Positions 17,209 through 27,815 are shown, numbered from the stretch's first letter. The stretch is DNA of 64,000 nucleotides from Candidatus Acidianus copahuensis (GCF_000632495.1 NZ_JFZT01000057.1:62001-126000), one strand, 5' to 3'. Numbers and translations: made by a program. The notes: a model not told the origin generated them from the letters alone.

Positions 17209-18756
17209 TTATTCTGGCGGTATTTCCTTAAAAGTTAAACTAATATCTATTCCTTTCTTTTTATGGGAATACCAAGATACAGCATAGATTAATATCCCTG
17301 TAGCTATTACCATTCCAACAAAAATTTGAGTTATTAAACTATTAAACCCAAAAATAGGATTAATCCCTGCCTCATATGTTAAGAAAGCAAAGTATATCGA
17401 AGATATTATCCCTGATATTGTTAATGCCTTTACTTTATTCTTTATTCCGAATACTGTGCCAGCAATGCTGACTACAAAGAAGTATATTGCTCCCAGTATA
17501 GTAGCTCCATAGAGGGATTCAGCAGCTGTAACTGAGAAAACTGGAACAAGTAGTAGAGAAAGTGTAATTACTAAATCTAGGATATGCGCATATACCGGAG
17601 ATCCATATCTATTTACTTGGGAGAATTTTTCTGGTAATACTCTGTCAAAAGACAGAGCGAAGATGTACCTAGAGAAAACTATAACTCCATAAGATAAAGT
17701 GTAGAAGTTCCAAATAATTACTCCTAAACCGAGTATCCATTGCAAGAAAGGATTAGAGGCTAGTGCTATAGCAACAGTCCAGAAATTATATATGAATGAT
17801 GAATAAGCAAAATAATTGAAGTAATAACCAGCTACTAAATCCATTTCAGCAAATCCAACAGTTACAAGAAGAGCTGTCATAGAAAGAGCCATGATTAGGT
17901 TCAGCTTAGCTATTTTATTAGTCTGCCTAAATTCAGCTGATACTGCTGGTCCTGCTGTCATCCAAGGATATGTGTAGAGAGCAAATAGTGGAAGAAGTAA
18001 AAGAGTGTAATCCCAATTAACTTGAGGTAAAAAGGCATGACTCGTTTTACTCTCACTTACTCCAAAGCTTGAAAGAAGAGGAGAGATACTAGTAAAGAAG
18101 TGAGAAGAACCAATAGCTATTGTGATCATCGCTATCACTAAGGTTGATATCGAAAATATCCCCAAAAAGGAAACGAGTCTGTATCCCCACTTCGCTTTAA
18201 AAATGTTAAGCAGTATAGCTCCGAGGAAGAAAGCTGCAGATATTCCATAAAAGAGCAATCTTTGTCCTATAGTTAAGTTAGTCGAGTATGGATCTACAAA
18301 TATATTTTTCCCTAGGTATAGTAAAGCATTTGAGTGTTCTACATTTCCTATAGTGCATATTACTGCGTTCATAGCTGAGCCTGAAAAGTAAGAAACTAAT
18401 GCCAAATACGCAATGGTTTCTAACTGAAGGGAGATAGCCATGATAGCGCCGATAGGACCATTAAGACTTCTAGATATCCAGATATAATCTCCGCCAGTTC
18501 TGGACATTCTTCTTGTCAAAGAAGTGTAAATTATTAGCTGTGGAATAGCTAGTAATGCTCCTATTATTGAGGCCAGCCATAATACACCTCCCGGACCAGC
18601 TATTGTGGGATTATTTGATGGATTAACGTAAGGCGATATTGATTCAAATAGCGCTATACCAGCTGACATATTCCCAATGTTGAGCATTATAGCATCTACG
18701 AGACTTACTTGCTTAAGTAAACCGGATGACTCTCTTATAAAAACGTTCTTTGACAT
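17209..18756 (-). CDS. APC-family amino acid/polyamine permease
   Basis: 515 residues with about 12 membrane helices. The first helix region (LVDAIMLNIGNMSAGIALFE) matches the unwound, Gly-rich TM1 of APC permeases, and SRTGGDYIWISRSL is the typical motif after TM2-3. It would carry an amino acid or related organic cation by proton symport or exchange; substrate not predictable. ATG 18756 follows another ATG at 18759. No partner genes adjacent. Confidence 0.82.
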   Translation of the reverse strand: MSKNVFIRESSGLLKQVSLVDAIMLNIGNMSAGIALFESISPYVNPSNNPTIAGPGGVLWLASIIGALLAIPQLIIYTSLTRRMSRTGGDYIWISRSLNGPIGAIMAISLQLETIAYLALVSYFSGSAMNAVICTIGNVEHSNALLYLGKNIFVDPYSTNLTIGQRLLFYGISAAFFLGAILLNIFKAKWGYRLVSFLGIFSISTLVIAMITIAIGSSHFFTSISPLLSSFGVSESKTSHAFLPQVNWDYTLLLLPLFALYTYPWMTAGPAVSAEFRQTNKIAKLNLIMALSMTALLVTVGFAEMDLVAGYYFNYFAYSSFIYNFWTVAIALASNPFLQWILGLGVIIWNFYTLSYGVIVFSRYIFALSFDRVLPEKFSQVNRYGSPVYAHILDLVITLSLLLVPVFSVTAAESLYGATILGAIYFFVVSIAGTVFGIKNKVKALTISGIISSIYFAFLTYEAGINPIFGFNSLITQIFVGMVIATGILIYAVSWYSHKKKGIDISLTFKEIPPE

Positions 18757-18854
18757 CAAGTGAACAATTTCTACTTAGTATAAAAGATTAATGTATCAAT
18801 GTAAAAGTATCACGGCGAATATACTCTTGGAATTTACTTAATCATGTAAAAGGT

Positions 18855-19460
18855 TCAAATCTTAGTAGAAGTGTAGCAAATTCTAGTATCTTGTTTCAAC
18901 TCTATTTTTTCGCAATCCATTCTCTTGAAACTGCTAAGTGAGGATAGTTCTCCTTTTAGTTTTTGTTCGATGTAAGTTACCTTGTATGCGGTGATAGACG
19001 TCCAATAATTACTTAAGCTAGAAATGACTATTAGCCTTGGTTTAATACTTGTTAATGCTTCTATTGAGTTTTCCTGAATTCTCCCTGTATTCACTAATTT
19101 GATTTCCTTTATTATGGCTTCTCCATTTACTTCGTCCAATTCGTATCCATCAACGTAAATTGTGACTAGTCCATTTGTCCTAATAATAGTAGAAAACTCT
19201 TCTGGTAAGATAGATATCTTGTATTTCTTAATGTAAGATAGCCAGCGGGCTCTCTTTCTTCCAAAAGTTTTACTTCTTACTATTGAGAGAAGACTCATGT
19301 TATATATGACGTCACTATAGGAAAAACTAACAAGATCCATATCTCTAAAAATGAACCTTTCTGAACACTTCGAGTTAGAAAGTTCTTTATCGCATACGAA
19401 TGTAAATTCACTTAAAGGAGGAATTATTACATCTTCAGGAAGTTCTACCCTAAGATCCAA
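18855..19460 (-). CDS. Hypothetical protein
   Basis: 201 residues starting MDLRVELPEDV, with no signal peptide or membrane helix. It has five Cys: two near the start (FVCDKELSNSKC), two near the end (MDCEKIELKQDTRIC) and little else recognisable. A strand-helix pattern (RLIVISSLSNYW) suggests a soluble alpha/beta protein. Function unknown. Confidence 0.5.
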   Translation of the reverse strand: MDLRVELPEDVIIPPLSEFTFVCDKELSNSKCSERFIFRDMDLVSFSYSDVIYNMSLLSIVRSKTFGRKRARWLSYIKKYKISILPEEFSTIIRTNGLVTIYVDGYELDEVNGEAIIKEIKLVNTGRIQENSIEALTSIKPRLIVISSLSNYWTSITAYKVTYIEQKLKGELSSLSSFKRMDCEKIELKQDTRICYTSTKI

Positions 19461-19504
19461 CTCAAGTATAGTTTATTTAAGAGTTATAAAAAGGGAATAC
19501 TGAT

Positions 19505-19969
19505 CTAGATGCTAAGGGCAACGTATAACATAACTATTCCAATGAAAATAGCTAAACTGTTAATAACCAAGTTATCATACCTAAAATGAGCTAAGGCAAA
19601 TCTGGTCCATCTTTTATTCTTTCTAATATATATCCCTCTTTCTGTGAAAACGTCGAGTAACATATGTGAGGGGCCGACGAGAAATCCATCAATTATTCCG
19701 ATTATGAAATTGAAGTTAAGAAAAAATAGCGTGATAACGAAAGGTAAGGAAAGAAGAATACCCCAACCTATAGATCTAGGTAACGTATGAGTCCTAGGAG
19801 TTCTTGATATATACTTTCCTCTAATTTCATGTCCAAGTTTATCAATTGTCAAATTTCCAATAATGGAAATCAGCCCAGCAACTATCGGAGTAATTAGCGC
19901 TGGATAAAGAAAATAAGTGAATAAAGTAAGTAATCCAGTTGAAAAGACGTAGTGGGTTCTAAGTTTCAT
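19505..19969 (-). CDS. DUF1286-like membrane protein
   Basis: About 154 residues from ATG 19969 (MKLRTHYVFS); TTG 19978 would add three. Four membrane helices. Conserved-looking polar motifs THYVFSTG, DKLGHEIRG, RTPRTHTLPRS and GPSHMLLDVFTERG fit the DUF1286 family of Sulfolobales and resemble membrane metal-dependent hydrolases of the YdjM type, where His/Asp pairs bind metal. Function unproven. Confidence 0.65.
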   Translation of the reverse strand: MKLRTHYVFSTGLLTLFTYFLYPALITPIVAGLISIIGNLTIDKLGHEIRGKYISRTPRTHTLPRSIGWGILLSLPFVITLFFLNFNFIIGIIDGFLVGPSHMLLDVFTERGIYIRKNKRWTRFALAHFRYDNLVINSLAIFIGIVMLYVALSI

Positions 19970-20045
19970 CTTATTCAATATTTATCTAAATATTATGGCT
20001 TTAATAAACAATAGTTATAATACCTCATATAAATATATGGAATAT

Positions 20046-20487
<442 letters not shown>

Positions 20488-20521
20488 GTTTAAATTTTTC
20501 TATTTATGTTTATACTATATC

Positions 20522-20556
20522 TAATCTATATAGAAAATTGTCCCCTATATAGATTA
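20522..20556. promoter_or_regulatory. Perfect 12-base-arm inverted repeat before the phosphate-type transporter
   Basis: TAATCTATATAG (20522-20533) and CTATATAGATTA (20545-20556) are exact reverse complements with an 11-base spacer. A related partial copy, ATTATCTATATA, follows at about 20571-20582 and doubles as a TATA-like element about 40 bases before the transporter ATG. The arrangement looks like an operator for a dimeric regulator; the regulator is unknown. Confidence 0.65.
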
Positions 20557-20616
20557 CTTCAAATATAGTGATTATCTATATATTTACCATACTGAAACTT
20601 CATACAGAGAATAAAG

Positions 20617-22023
20617 ATGCAGAAAAAACCTGAAGGAAAAGCAGCCTTTGAAGAATTAGATAATATGAAGTTATCCTTTAAACATATAAAAATATGGTAC
20701 ACAGCAGGTATGGGATTTTTTACTGATGCATATGATTTATTTATTATTGGTGCAATATTAGATATATTTACTGTATATAAATTACCAGGATTTCAATTAA
20801 ATCCCTTTTATGAAGGGCTATTAGCTTCTTCAGCTATAGTAACAGCGATTATTGGACAGCTTCTCTTTGGTTTCTTAGCTGATAGAATAGGTAGGAAAAA
20901 GGTTTATGGAGTAGAGGCATCTTTGTTAACAGCAGGAGCGTTTTTATCTGGGTTATCGCCAAATCTTGCTTGGTTAATAGCCTTTAGAATGATAATGGGC
21001 TTTGGTATTGGAGGAGATTATCCAATATCTGCTACAATTATGAGTGAATACTCAAATGTTAAGGACAGAGGGAAGTTAGTAGCTTTAGTATTTGCTAATC
21101 AAGGAATTGGAACGTTGGTAGCGGTAGCTGTAGGAGCCATTTCAGCTTTTACTCTTCCTGCAGATATTGCTTGGAGGGTTATGGCAATAGTTGGAGGAAT
21201 ACCTGCAGCTACAGTTATTTATCTAAGGAGAAAAGTACCAGAAACACCTAGATATGCCGCGATGGAGCAGAAAAAGGAAGATTTAGGTAAATCCACCAAA
21301 TTTATGGGAGTTAGAGAGGAAAACCAGGTTGTAATTAAAAGAATAAGCTTTGGGCAGTTTATTTCAAAGTATTGGAAGGTGCTTTTGGGGACAGCTGGAA
21401 CATGGTTTATTTTAGATGTTGCGTTTTACGGGACAGGCGTTTACTCTGGTCCAATAGTATCTTCTATACTTGGGAAACCTGTTAATGTCGGTACTGAAAT
21501 AGTTTATGCGGGTATACCGTTTATGGTCGGATTTTTTGGCTATTTCACTGCGGTTGGACTAATGGATAAATTGGGAAGGAAGTTAATACAAATCCAAGGA
21601 TTTTTAGTAATGGCGATTATATACGCAATAGTTAGTGCAGTTATGATATCAAGCGGAGTAAAAGTTATAGGATTTACAATTCCAGTAGATTTAGCCTTTG
21701 CTATTTACGCTTTATCTTACTTCTTTATAGACTTTGGTCCAAACACTACTACCTTTGTTATCCCAGCAGAAATATATCCAACCTCAAATAGAACTACAGG
21801 ACACGGAATTTCTGCTGCGGCAGGTAAAACTGGTGCGGCGTTAACAACTTATTTATTCCCTCTTTTGCTAAATGAAATAGGAGTCAAGAATATTCTGGAT
21901 ATTTTAGCAGTACTTTCCGTTATAGGTGTTATGTTAACTTACTTTACAATAAAGGAACCAAAATTGAAGAACTTAGAGGATGTATCAGAAGATAGAGTTG
22001 AAATACAACAAGAAGTTAAATAA
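20617..22023 (+). CDS. MFS transporter, phosphate:H+ symporter (PHS) type
   Basis: 468 residues, 12 membrane helices with a central cytoplasmic loop. GMGFFTDAYDLF in helix 1, GFLADRIGRKK after helix 2 and GFGIGGDYPISATIMSEY in helix 4 are the signature of the PHS family, whose known members import phosphate with protons. ADKxG-type repeat LMDKLGRK appears in the second half. It stands alone behind the inverted repeat at 20522-20556, so expression may respond to a nutrient. A related organic anion as substrate cannot be excluded. Confidence 0.82.
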   Translation: MQKKPEGKAAFEELDNMKLSFKHIKIWYTAGMGFFTDAYDLFIIGAILDIFTVYKLPGFQLNPFYEGLLASSAIVTAIIGQLLFGFLADRIGRKKVYGVEASLLTAGAFLSGLSPNLAWLIAFRMIMGFGIGGDYPISATIMSEYSNVKDRGKLVALVFANQGIGTLVAVAVGAISAFTLPADIAWRVMAIVGGIPAATVIYLRRKVPETPRYAAMEQKKEDLGKSTKFMGVREENQVVIKRISFGQFISKYWKVLLGTAGTWFILDVAFYGTGVYSGPIVSSILGKPVNVGTEIVYAGIPFMVGFFGYFTAVGLMDKLGRKLIQIQGFLVMAIIYAIVSAVMISSGVKVIGFTIPVDLAFAIYALSYFFIDFGPNTTTFVIPAEIYPTSNRTTGHGISAAAGKTGAALTTYLFPLLLNEIGVKNILDILAVLSVIGVMLTYFTIKEPKLKNLEDVSEDRVEIQQEVK

Positions 22024-22159
22024 AGTCTTTTTGAATAGTTTCTTGATTTACCAAAATTCTTATGTAAATGGAAAGATTTTTAGATAAAATTGAAAATTAA
22101 CACTATTAATGGCCACCTTTAATAAAAATAAAGGTTAATTAAATAAAAGTTTATTAAAG

Positions 22160-22699
22160 TTGACTAAAAAATTTATTCGTTTAGGTATGTGCAATCTCAT
22201 AGTCTTTGACTTAGAGAGAGAGGCAATAAATACGGATAATGTAGTTTTGCTAAACTTAGGTGACTTTAAGCGAATTGGAGAACTTAGCTATATACAAGTT
22301 CTTTCATCTCCACACAAAAAGGAGTTATCGAAGAGTTATTACTATTATATATTAAAAAGATTAAAGGAATTAGACTTGTTGGAAGATGATAAGATCACGT
22401 TTAGAATTGCTCTTCCATATAAACTCTCTAAATCTGGGTTAGAGTTAGTTAATGGCATTCTTTACATAACTGAAGACAAAAAGCTTGTGTACTATGATAA
22501 TAGTCAAGAGGTTTATACATGTGGAAAATGCCCAGTAACCTCATCATGTTTAATGGCAATTAAAAAGATTGCCAAGGAGAGAGAAGTTAAGATAAGAAGT
22601 GAAAATCTTGACGATGCGTGGCTATCAGTAATGACTAGTCTAAATTTAAAAATAATAACTTCAGCTAGAAGTCTTAAATTGATAAGTTCTTTTGTCTGA
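22160..22699 (+). CDS. Hypothetical protein with possible helix-turn-helix and Cys cluster
   Basis: 179 residues from TTG 22160; ATG 22187 is a plausible alternative giving 170. Residues about 50-75 (KKELSKSYYYYILKRLKELDLL) with the following strand and KLSKSGLELVNG look like a winged-helix unit. Later CGKCPVTSSC gives three Cys in a CxxCx5C pattern. It sits directly before the 4-hydroxybutyryl-CoA dehydratase gene on the same strand, 105 bases away, and could be a local regulator (inference). Confidence 0.5.
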   Translation: MTKKFIRLGMCNLIVFDLEREAINTDNVVLLNLGDFKRIGELSYIQVLSSPHKKELSKSYYYYILKRLKELDLLEDDKITFRIALPYKLSKSGLELVNGILYITEDKKLVYYDNSQEVYTCGKCPVTSSCLMAIKKIAKEREVKIRSENLDDAWLSVMTSLNLKIITSARSLKLISSFV

Positions 22700-22803
22700 A
22701 TTGGATATATTATAATTTTTTAGTTATTTATTTACTTAGATCTATAGTAAAAATTATAGTTATATATGCTAAGACTTAAAAACTTTAAAAAACATATACC
22801 CAT

Positions 22804-24324
22804 ATGACAGTTAGGAGACCTGAAGAATACATTGAAGCAATAAGACATAGAAGTAAGGTTGAAATTTACGTAATGGGAAAAGAAGTCGAAGATGTAACTA
22901 CGAATCCATTCTTGAAACCTTCAGTAATGGCCTTTAAGGCAACTTATGATGCTCCTTGGGATGAGGATACAAAGGAGTTAGCTAGGGCTTGGAGCCCCTT
23001 TATTAATGAGGAGGTAAATAGGTTTAATCACATCCATAGATCGCCAGAAGATTTAGCGGCAAAAGTCAAATTACTTAGGAAGATAAGTCACAAGGTAGGC
23101 GCATGTTTTCAAAGATGTGTTGGTTTCGATGCACTAAACACACTATATATTACAACAAACCTAATGGCACAAAAGGGAAAGACTGACTATAAAGACAGAT
23201 TTGTCGAATACGTTAAATACGTTCAGAAGAGGGATTTAGCTCTTGCTGGAGCAATGACGGATGCTAAAGGAGCTAGAAATCTAAAACCGCATGAGCAACC
23301 GAATAAGGACGCGTACGTAAGAGTAACTGACGTGTCAAAGGATGGAATTTACGTTTCTGGAGCGAAGGCAAATATAACCGGAGTTGCTGCTACTGAAGAG
23401 ATTGTTGTGATGCCTACTAGAGCAATGGGTCCAGAAGATAAGGATTACGCGATTTCTTTCTCTATTCCTACAGACACAGAAGGAATAAAGATAATTATAG
23501 GTAGGCAATTAAACGACGCGAGACGATTTGAAGGTGGGGAAATAGACGGTTTGCCATATTATTATAATCACGAGGGACTAATTGTATTTGACAATGTATT
23601 TGTGCCAATGGAAAGAGTTTTTATGTTAGGAGATTGGGAGTTTAGTGGAAATCTCGTTGAGATATTCTCTTCTTATCATAGACAAGGCTATGGAGGCTGC
23701 AAGGCAGGACTAGCAGATGTAATAATAGGTTCTGCTAGTAATTTGGCTAAGCAGATAGGAGTAGAGAAGGCTCCTCATGTTCAAGATAAACTCAATGAGG
23801 CAGTATTCTTGACTGAAACAATGTACTCCGCTGGAATTGCTGCAAGCCTTAATGCCGTTCAGGTTTGCCCAGGCTGTTGGTGGGTTAATCCAATGCATGC
23901 TAATGTTACGAAACATTTAGTTGCAAGATTTCCTTACGAGATATCTAAGATAACTACAGATATAGCGGGAGGAGCTTTAGGTACCGCACCAAGCGAATGG
24001 GATCTTAAGAATCCTAAATTAAGAAAATACATAGAAAAGTTCTTTCAAGGAATGACAGATTATACTGCAGAGGATAGACTTAGGATGATAAGATTACTTG
24101 AGAACACTAGTATAGGAGTAGCATTTCTCATAGAATCAGTCCATGGAGCAGGTAGTCCTGCTGCTCAAAGAATAATGTTTAACAGGTTATATAACTTTAG
24201 TTATTCAGAAGAAGTGGCAAAGAGGTTGGCAGGAATGAGATCTTCGGTGAAATTTTCAGAAAAGGCAGAACCTTGGAGAGAAACAGATACAGAAAAAACA
24301 GCAAAGAGTACCAAGAAGGAGTAA
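22804..24324 (+). CDS. abfD: 4-hydroxybutyryl-CoA dehydratase
   Basis: 506-residue flavin and [4Fe-4S] enzyme that dehydrates 4-hydroxybutyryl-CoA to crotonyl-CoA, a key step of the 3-hydroxypropionate/4-hydroxybutyrate CO2-fixation cycle of Sulfolobales. The ligands known from the clostridial enzyme are all here: C101 and C105 (GACFQRCVGFDA) and H292 with C299 (YHRQGYGGCK). This separates it from the related flavin monooxygenases (4-hydroxyphenylacetate hydroxylases), which lack the cluster. A TATA-like TTAAAAAC lies about 28 bases before the ATG, fitting leaderless transcription. The C-terminal 20 residues are a charged tail. Other cycle genes are not adjacent except perhaps the acyl-CoA synthetase at 25884. 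Confidence 0.93.
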   Translation: MTVRRPEEYIEAIRHRSKVEIYVMGKEVEDVTTNPFLKPSVMAFKATYDAPWDEDTKELARAWSPFINEEVNRFNHIHRSPEDLAAKVKLLRKISHKVGACFQRCVGFDALNTLYITTNLMAQKGKTDYKDRFVEYVKYVQKRDLALAGAMTDAKGARNLKPHEQPNKDAYVRVTDVSKDGIYVSGAKANITGVAATEEIVVMPTRAMGPEDKDYAISFSIPTDTEGIKIIIGRQLNDARRFEGGEIDGLPYYYNHEGLIVFDNVFVPMERVFMLGDWEFSGNLVEIFSSYHRQGYGGCKAGLADVIIGSASNLAKQIGVEKAPHVQDKLNEAVFLTETMYSAGIAASLNAVQVCPGCWWVNPMHANVTKHLVARFPYEISKITTDIAGGALGTAPSEWDLKNPKLRKYIEKFFQGMTDYTAEDRLRMIRLLENTSIGVAFLIESVHGAGSPAAQRIMFNRLYNFSYSEEVAKRLAGMRSSVKFSEKAEPWRETDTEKTAKSTKKE

Positions 24325-24488
24325 CCTCAACTTATTAAATATAATTATAATTTTTTAACATATTTTAATCCTATCCTCTGGTAACTGAATAGATGTTATT
24401 GTAACCCTAAATAAAGACGACCTCTTTAATCAATTTTTATTTATTTATCAGGAAAATCTTATATAGTATTTACATAGATTTATCGTTT

Positions 24489-25676
24489 ATGAAGTCCTAC
24501 GTCCATGCTACAATCGCTTCCACATTTTCTTGGGCGGGAAACATATATGACCTATTGCTAATGACGTATGTTTACTCTTATCTAGAAGAGGCATATCATA
24601 TAAACTTCTTCTCTGTATCTCTGCTCTTCTCTCTGGGACTTTTAGGTAGAGTGGTTGGAGGAACTATTTTTGGGAAATTCGCAGATGTTTATGGTAGAAA
24701 GCCTATACTCATGTTAGGAACTGGACTCTATGCCTTATTTCAAGGACTCATGGCTTTTTCTCCTGATGTTCTTCTACTCTTTGTTTTTAGGACTTTAGCA
24801 GGGGTTTTTATGGGAGCGCAATGGACTGCTGGGACAGTGATAGCGTATGAGCAGGCTCCTAATTCTATAAAGGGGTTCGTTGTAGGCATAGTACAAGCAG
24901 GATATGGAATTGGTTATTCCCTCACGGGAGTTACTTATCTCGCTTTCCTTCCTTTTATGGGTATGGCTTGGAGAGAGTTCTTGCTTGTTGGTTCTTTACC
25001 ATTGCTTTTAGTCCCTTATATGAAATTTAAAGTAAGTGAACCAGGATTAGGGACAGCAGAGAGAGTTAGAGTGAGTTATAGGGAATATACGTCTCTCCTT
25101 CTTAAAGCTACTTTGGCAATGTCTGGGATGTTTATTGCATATTTCTCAATTTTTGCCAACTATGTAACTATAGCAACAATGGAAGGAGTACCTTCAAGTA
25201 CCTTAGGTTTGATAATGACTATTGCTAATATTTTACTAGCAATTTCTTTTATTACCTTTGGGAGATTAGCGGATAGAGTAGATAAGAAAAAGTTAATCTA
25301 TTTTGGTTTATTTGCAATGCTATTTTTCCTGCCATTTGCTGTGCCGATTGTAGGTCAGTTAAGGGTTATACCATTAATGCTTGGTTCAATTGTAGGTTAC
25401 TCTTTTTCGACTGGTTTTTGGCCATTAATGCCCTTATTATTGGCGGATTCAGTACCTGCTGATATCAGAGGTTACTTATCTGGATTATCTTATAATATGG
25501 GTGGATTCTTTGGAGGAATAGCTAATATAATAATAGGGATATTAGTTTCCTTTTTCGGCATTGCAACTTTACCTAAATGGGCTGACATCTTTGGAATATC
25601 CTCGCTATTATTAGTTTTAGTTAGCATACTAACTTGGCCTAAGAGTAAAGCTAATATGCGCGCTATTCAAGTATAG
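24489..25676 (+). CDS. MFS transporter
   Basis: 395 residues, 12 membrane helices. MFS marker GKFADVYGRKP follows helix 2 and GRLADRVDKKK follows helix 8; the helix 4 region GVFMGAQWTAGTVIAYEQAP resembles metabolite:H+ symporters. Substrate unknown; its position between 4-hydroxybutyryl-CoA dehydratase and an acyl-CoA synthetase suggests a short organic acid (inference only). Confidence 0.8.
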   Translation: MKSYVHATIASTFSWAGNIYDLLLMTYVYSYLEEAYHINFFSVSLLFSLGLLGRVVGGTIFGKFADVYGRKPILMLGTGLYALFQGLMAFSPDVLLLFVFRTLAGVFMGAQWTAGTVIAYEQAPNSIKGFVVGIVQAGYGIGYSLTGVTYLAFLPFMGMAWREFLLVGSLPLLLVPYMKFKVSEPGLGTAERVRVSYREYTSLLLKATLAMSGMFIAYFSIFANYVTIATMEGVPSSTLGLIMTIANILLAISFITFGRLADRVDKKKLIYFGLFAMLFFLPFAVPIVGQLRVIPLMLGSIVGYSFSTGFWPLMPLLLADSVPADIRGYLSGLSYNMGGFFGGIANIIIGILVSFFGIATLPKWADIFGISSLLLVLVSILTWPKSKANMRAIQV

Positions 25677-25852
25677 GTATTTCCATCTTTGGAGGGGATT
25701 CTTGGCGCTTTTTCCTAAAATTTTTCTAATGAAAGCTATTTACATCAACCTTCGCTGGTATACCATTTTCTCAATTTCGAAGGGGAAGTAAAAAGAAGTA
25801 ATTCGTATCCTTCAAAAAGTAGAATGTATAAATTAAATAAATCTCAGTTTTC

Positions 25853-25860
25853 TTTTTATA
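25853..25860 (+). promoter_or_regulatory. TATA box of the acyl-CoA synthetase gene
   Basis: TTTTTATA centred 27 bases before ATG 25884, the spacing of leaderless genes in Sulfolobales. This decides the start over the longer reading from 25824. Confidence 0.55.
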
Positions 25861-25883
25861 CCCTTTATACTCCTTTATTCTTC

Positions 25884-27815
25884 ATGGAAAATTTACCATT
25901 CAACGAGAGGTATTATCAACCACCCTACAAGGAAATGTATAGAAGATCTCTAGAAGAATCTGAATCTTTCTGGAGAGAAATGGCCCAAGGAATAGACTGG
26001 TTTTCTCCATTTTCAAAAGTTTTGGACTCATCAAATCCGCCTTTTTTCAGATGGTTCCCAGACGGTAAAGTCAACATATGCTATAATGCAGTAGATAGGC
26101 ATCTTGAGTTTAGAAGAAATAAAGTTGCATTAATATGGGAAAATGAAAAAGGGGAGAATAAGATTCTAACATACTACGATCTCTACACTGAAGTAAATAG
26201 ATTTGCGAGTGCTCTACAGGATTTGGGCATAAAAAAGGGAGATAGAGTTCTAATATATTTACCTTTAATGCCAGAATTGCCTATATCAATGCTCGCCTTA
26301 GCTAGAATAGGGGCAATACACAGCGTTGTATTCTCTGGATTTTCAACTCAAGCCGTAACTGACAGAATAAATGACGCTAAGGCAAAGTTAGTAATAACAA
26401 CGTCACACACAATGAGGAGAGGAAAGAGAATAGAGCTTAAGAGGACAATAGACGATGCAGTTTCTCAAACTCCTTCAGTTGAAAATGTGTTGGTCATAAA
26501 GAGAGATGAGGAAATAGATTTAAATGAAGATAGGGATGTTCTTTACCAAGATTTGACTAAGAAGAAAATTGTAAAGAAAGTTGAGGTCGAGGAAACTCTT
26601 TCTACCGATCCGCTCTTTATCCTTTACACTTCAGGAACTACTGGAAAACCTAAAGGTATCCTTCACTTACACGGAGGATATGGCCTTTGGACTTATCTGA
26701 CTACTAATTGGGTATTTGATCTTAAGGAAAACGACGTTTTCTTCAACACTGCTGATATAGGCTGGATAACTGGACATTCATACATAGTATACGGTCCTCT
26801 CCAGAATGGGGCAACAACCCTAATGTACGAGGGAGTTCCAGACTATCCAAATCCTGATAGGTGGTGGGACTTAGTAGAGAAATACGGAGTTACTGTGTTT
26901 TACACCTCTCCGACAGCCGTGAGAACTTTAATGAGATATGGTGAAGAGTGGGTGAAAAATCATGATCTCTCAACGCTTAGACTTCTTGGAAGCGTTGGAG
27001 AGCCAATTAATCCAGAGGCATGGAGATGGTATTTCAAGAACATAGGAAGGTCTACATTACCCATAGCTGATACATGGTGGCAAACTGAGACAGGAGGGAT
27101 TATGATTTCAGCAACTCCTGGACTAGGAAATTATATGCTTAAACCGAGTGCTAACGGATTGCCTTTACCTGGTGTAGATGCAGATGTATTTGATGAAAAT
27201 GGAGATCCTGCTCAAAGTAGAGAGAAAGGTTATATAGTTATAAAAAGACCATGGCCAGGAATGCTTGCAGGCGTTTGGGGAGATCCAGACAGATACGTTA
27301 ACACTTACTTCTCAAAGTTTCATAACGTATATTACCCAGGTGATTATGCAGTAAAAGATGAAGATGGATTCTTCTACATACTTGGCAGAGCGGATGAAGT
27401 ACTTAAGATAGCAGGACATAGAATAGGTACAAGAGAAATAGAGGATGTCTTAATATCTCATCCAGCTGTTGCCGAGTCCGCAGTAATTGGAGTTCCTGAT
27501 CCAGTTAGAGGAGAAGTCGCAGTAGCCGCTGTAGTACTTAAGTCAGGATACTCACCTTCAGAGGAATTGAGGAAAACCTTATTAGACTACATAAGAAGCG
27601 CACTAGGTAGTTTCGTAGTGTTTGGAGGGCTTTACTTTGTCACGAAATTACCTAAGACAAGATCTGGAAAAATAATGAGAAGAGTCGTTAAAGGTGTTAT
27701 CTCGGGCGCGCCTGTAGGAGATACTACAACTCTTGAAGATGAAACGTCTATTGATGAACTGAAAAAGTCAATAGAAGAATTCTCTAAAGAAATATCACAG
27801 CAAAAAAAGGAATAG
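25884..27815 (+). CDS. AMP-forming short-chain acyl-CoA synthetase (acetyl-, propionyl- or 3-hydroxypropionyl-CoA synthetase type)
   Basis: 643 residues from ATG 25884. Adenylate-forming enzyme making an acyl-CoA from acid, ATP and CoA. Motifs: YTSGTTGKPKG (P-loop), WWQTETGG, YPGDYAVKDEDGFFYILGRADEVLKIAGHRIGT split across the hinge, and PKTRSGKIMRR with the catalytic Lys (subject to acetylation in relatives). The tail GDTTTLEDETSIDELKK recalls the 3-hydroxypropionyl-CoA synthetase of Metallosphaera sedula, which makes a carbon-fixation role reasonable, as does the nearby dehydratase. Substrate specificity within this family cannot be read reliably. Confidence 0.82.
   Translation: MENLPFNERYYQPPYKEMYRRSLEESESFWREMAQGIDWFSPFSKVLDSSNPPFFRWFPDGKVNICYNAVDRHLEFRRNKVALIWENEKGENKILTYYDLYTEVNRFASALQDLGIKKGDRVLIYLPLMPELPISMLALARIGAIHSVVFSGFSTQAVTDRINDAKAKLVITTSHTMRRGKRIELKRTIDDAVSQTPSVENVLVIKRDEEIDLNEDRDVLYQDLTKKKIVKKVEVEETLSTDPLFILYTSGTTGKPKGILHLHGGYGLWTYLTTNWVFDLKENDVFFNTADIGWITGHSYIVYGPLQNGATTLMYEGVPDYPNPDRWWDLVEKYGVTVFYTSPTAVRTLMRYGEEWVKNHDLSTLRLLGSVGEPINPEAWRWYFKNIGRSTLPIADTWWQTETGGIMISATPGLGNYMLKPSANGLPLPGVDADVFDENGDPAQSREKGYIVIKRPWPGMLAGVWGDPDRYVNTYFSKFHNVYYPGDYAVKDEDGFFYILGRADEVLKIAGHRIGTREIEDVLISHPAVAESAVIGVPDPVRGEVAVAAVVLKSGYSPSEELRKTLLDYIRSALGSFVVFGGLYFVTKLPKTRSGKIMRRVVKGVISGAPVGDTTTLEDETSIDELKKSIEEFSKEISQQKKE

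Noticed and set aside
22804..24324. 4-hydroxyphenylacetate 3-monooxygenase annotation
   Set aside because: C101, C105, H292 and C299 match all four iron-sulfur ligands of 4-hydroxybutyryl-CoA dehydratase, which the monooxygenases lack.
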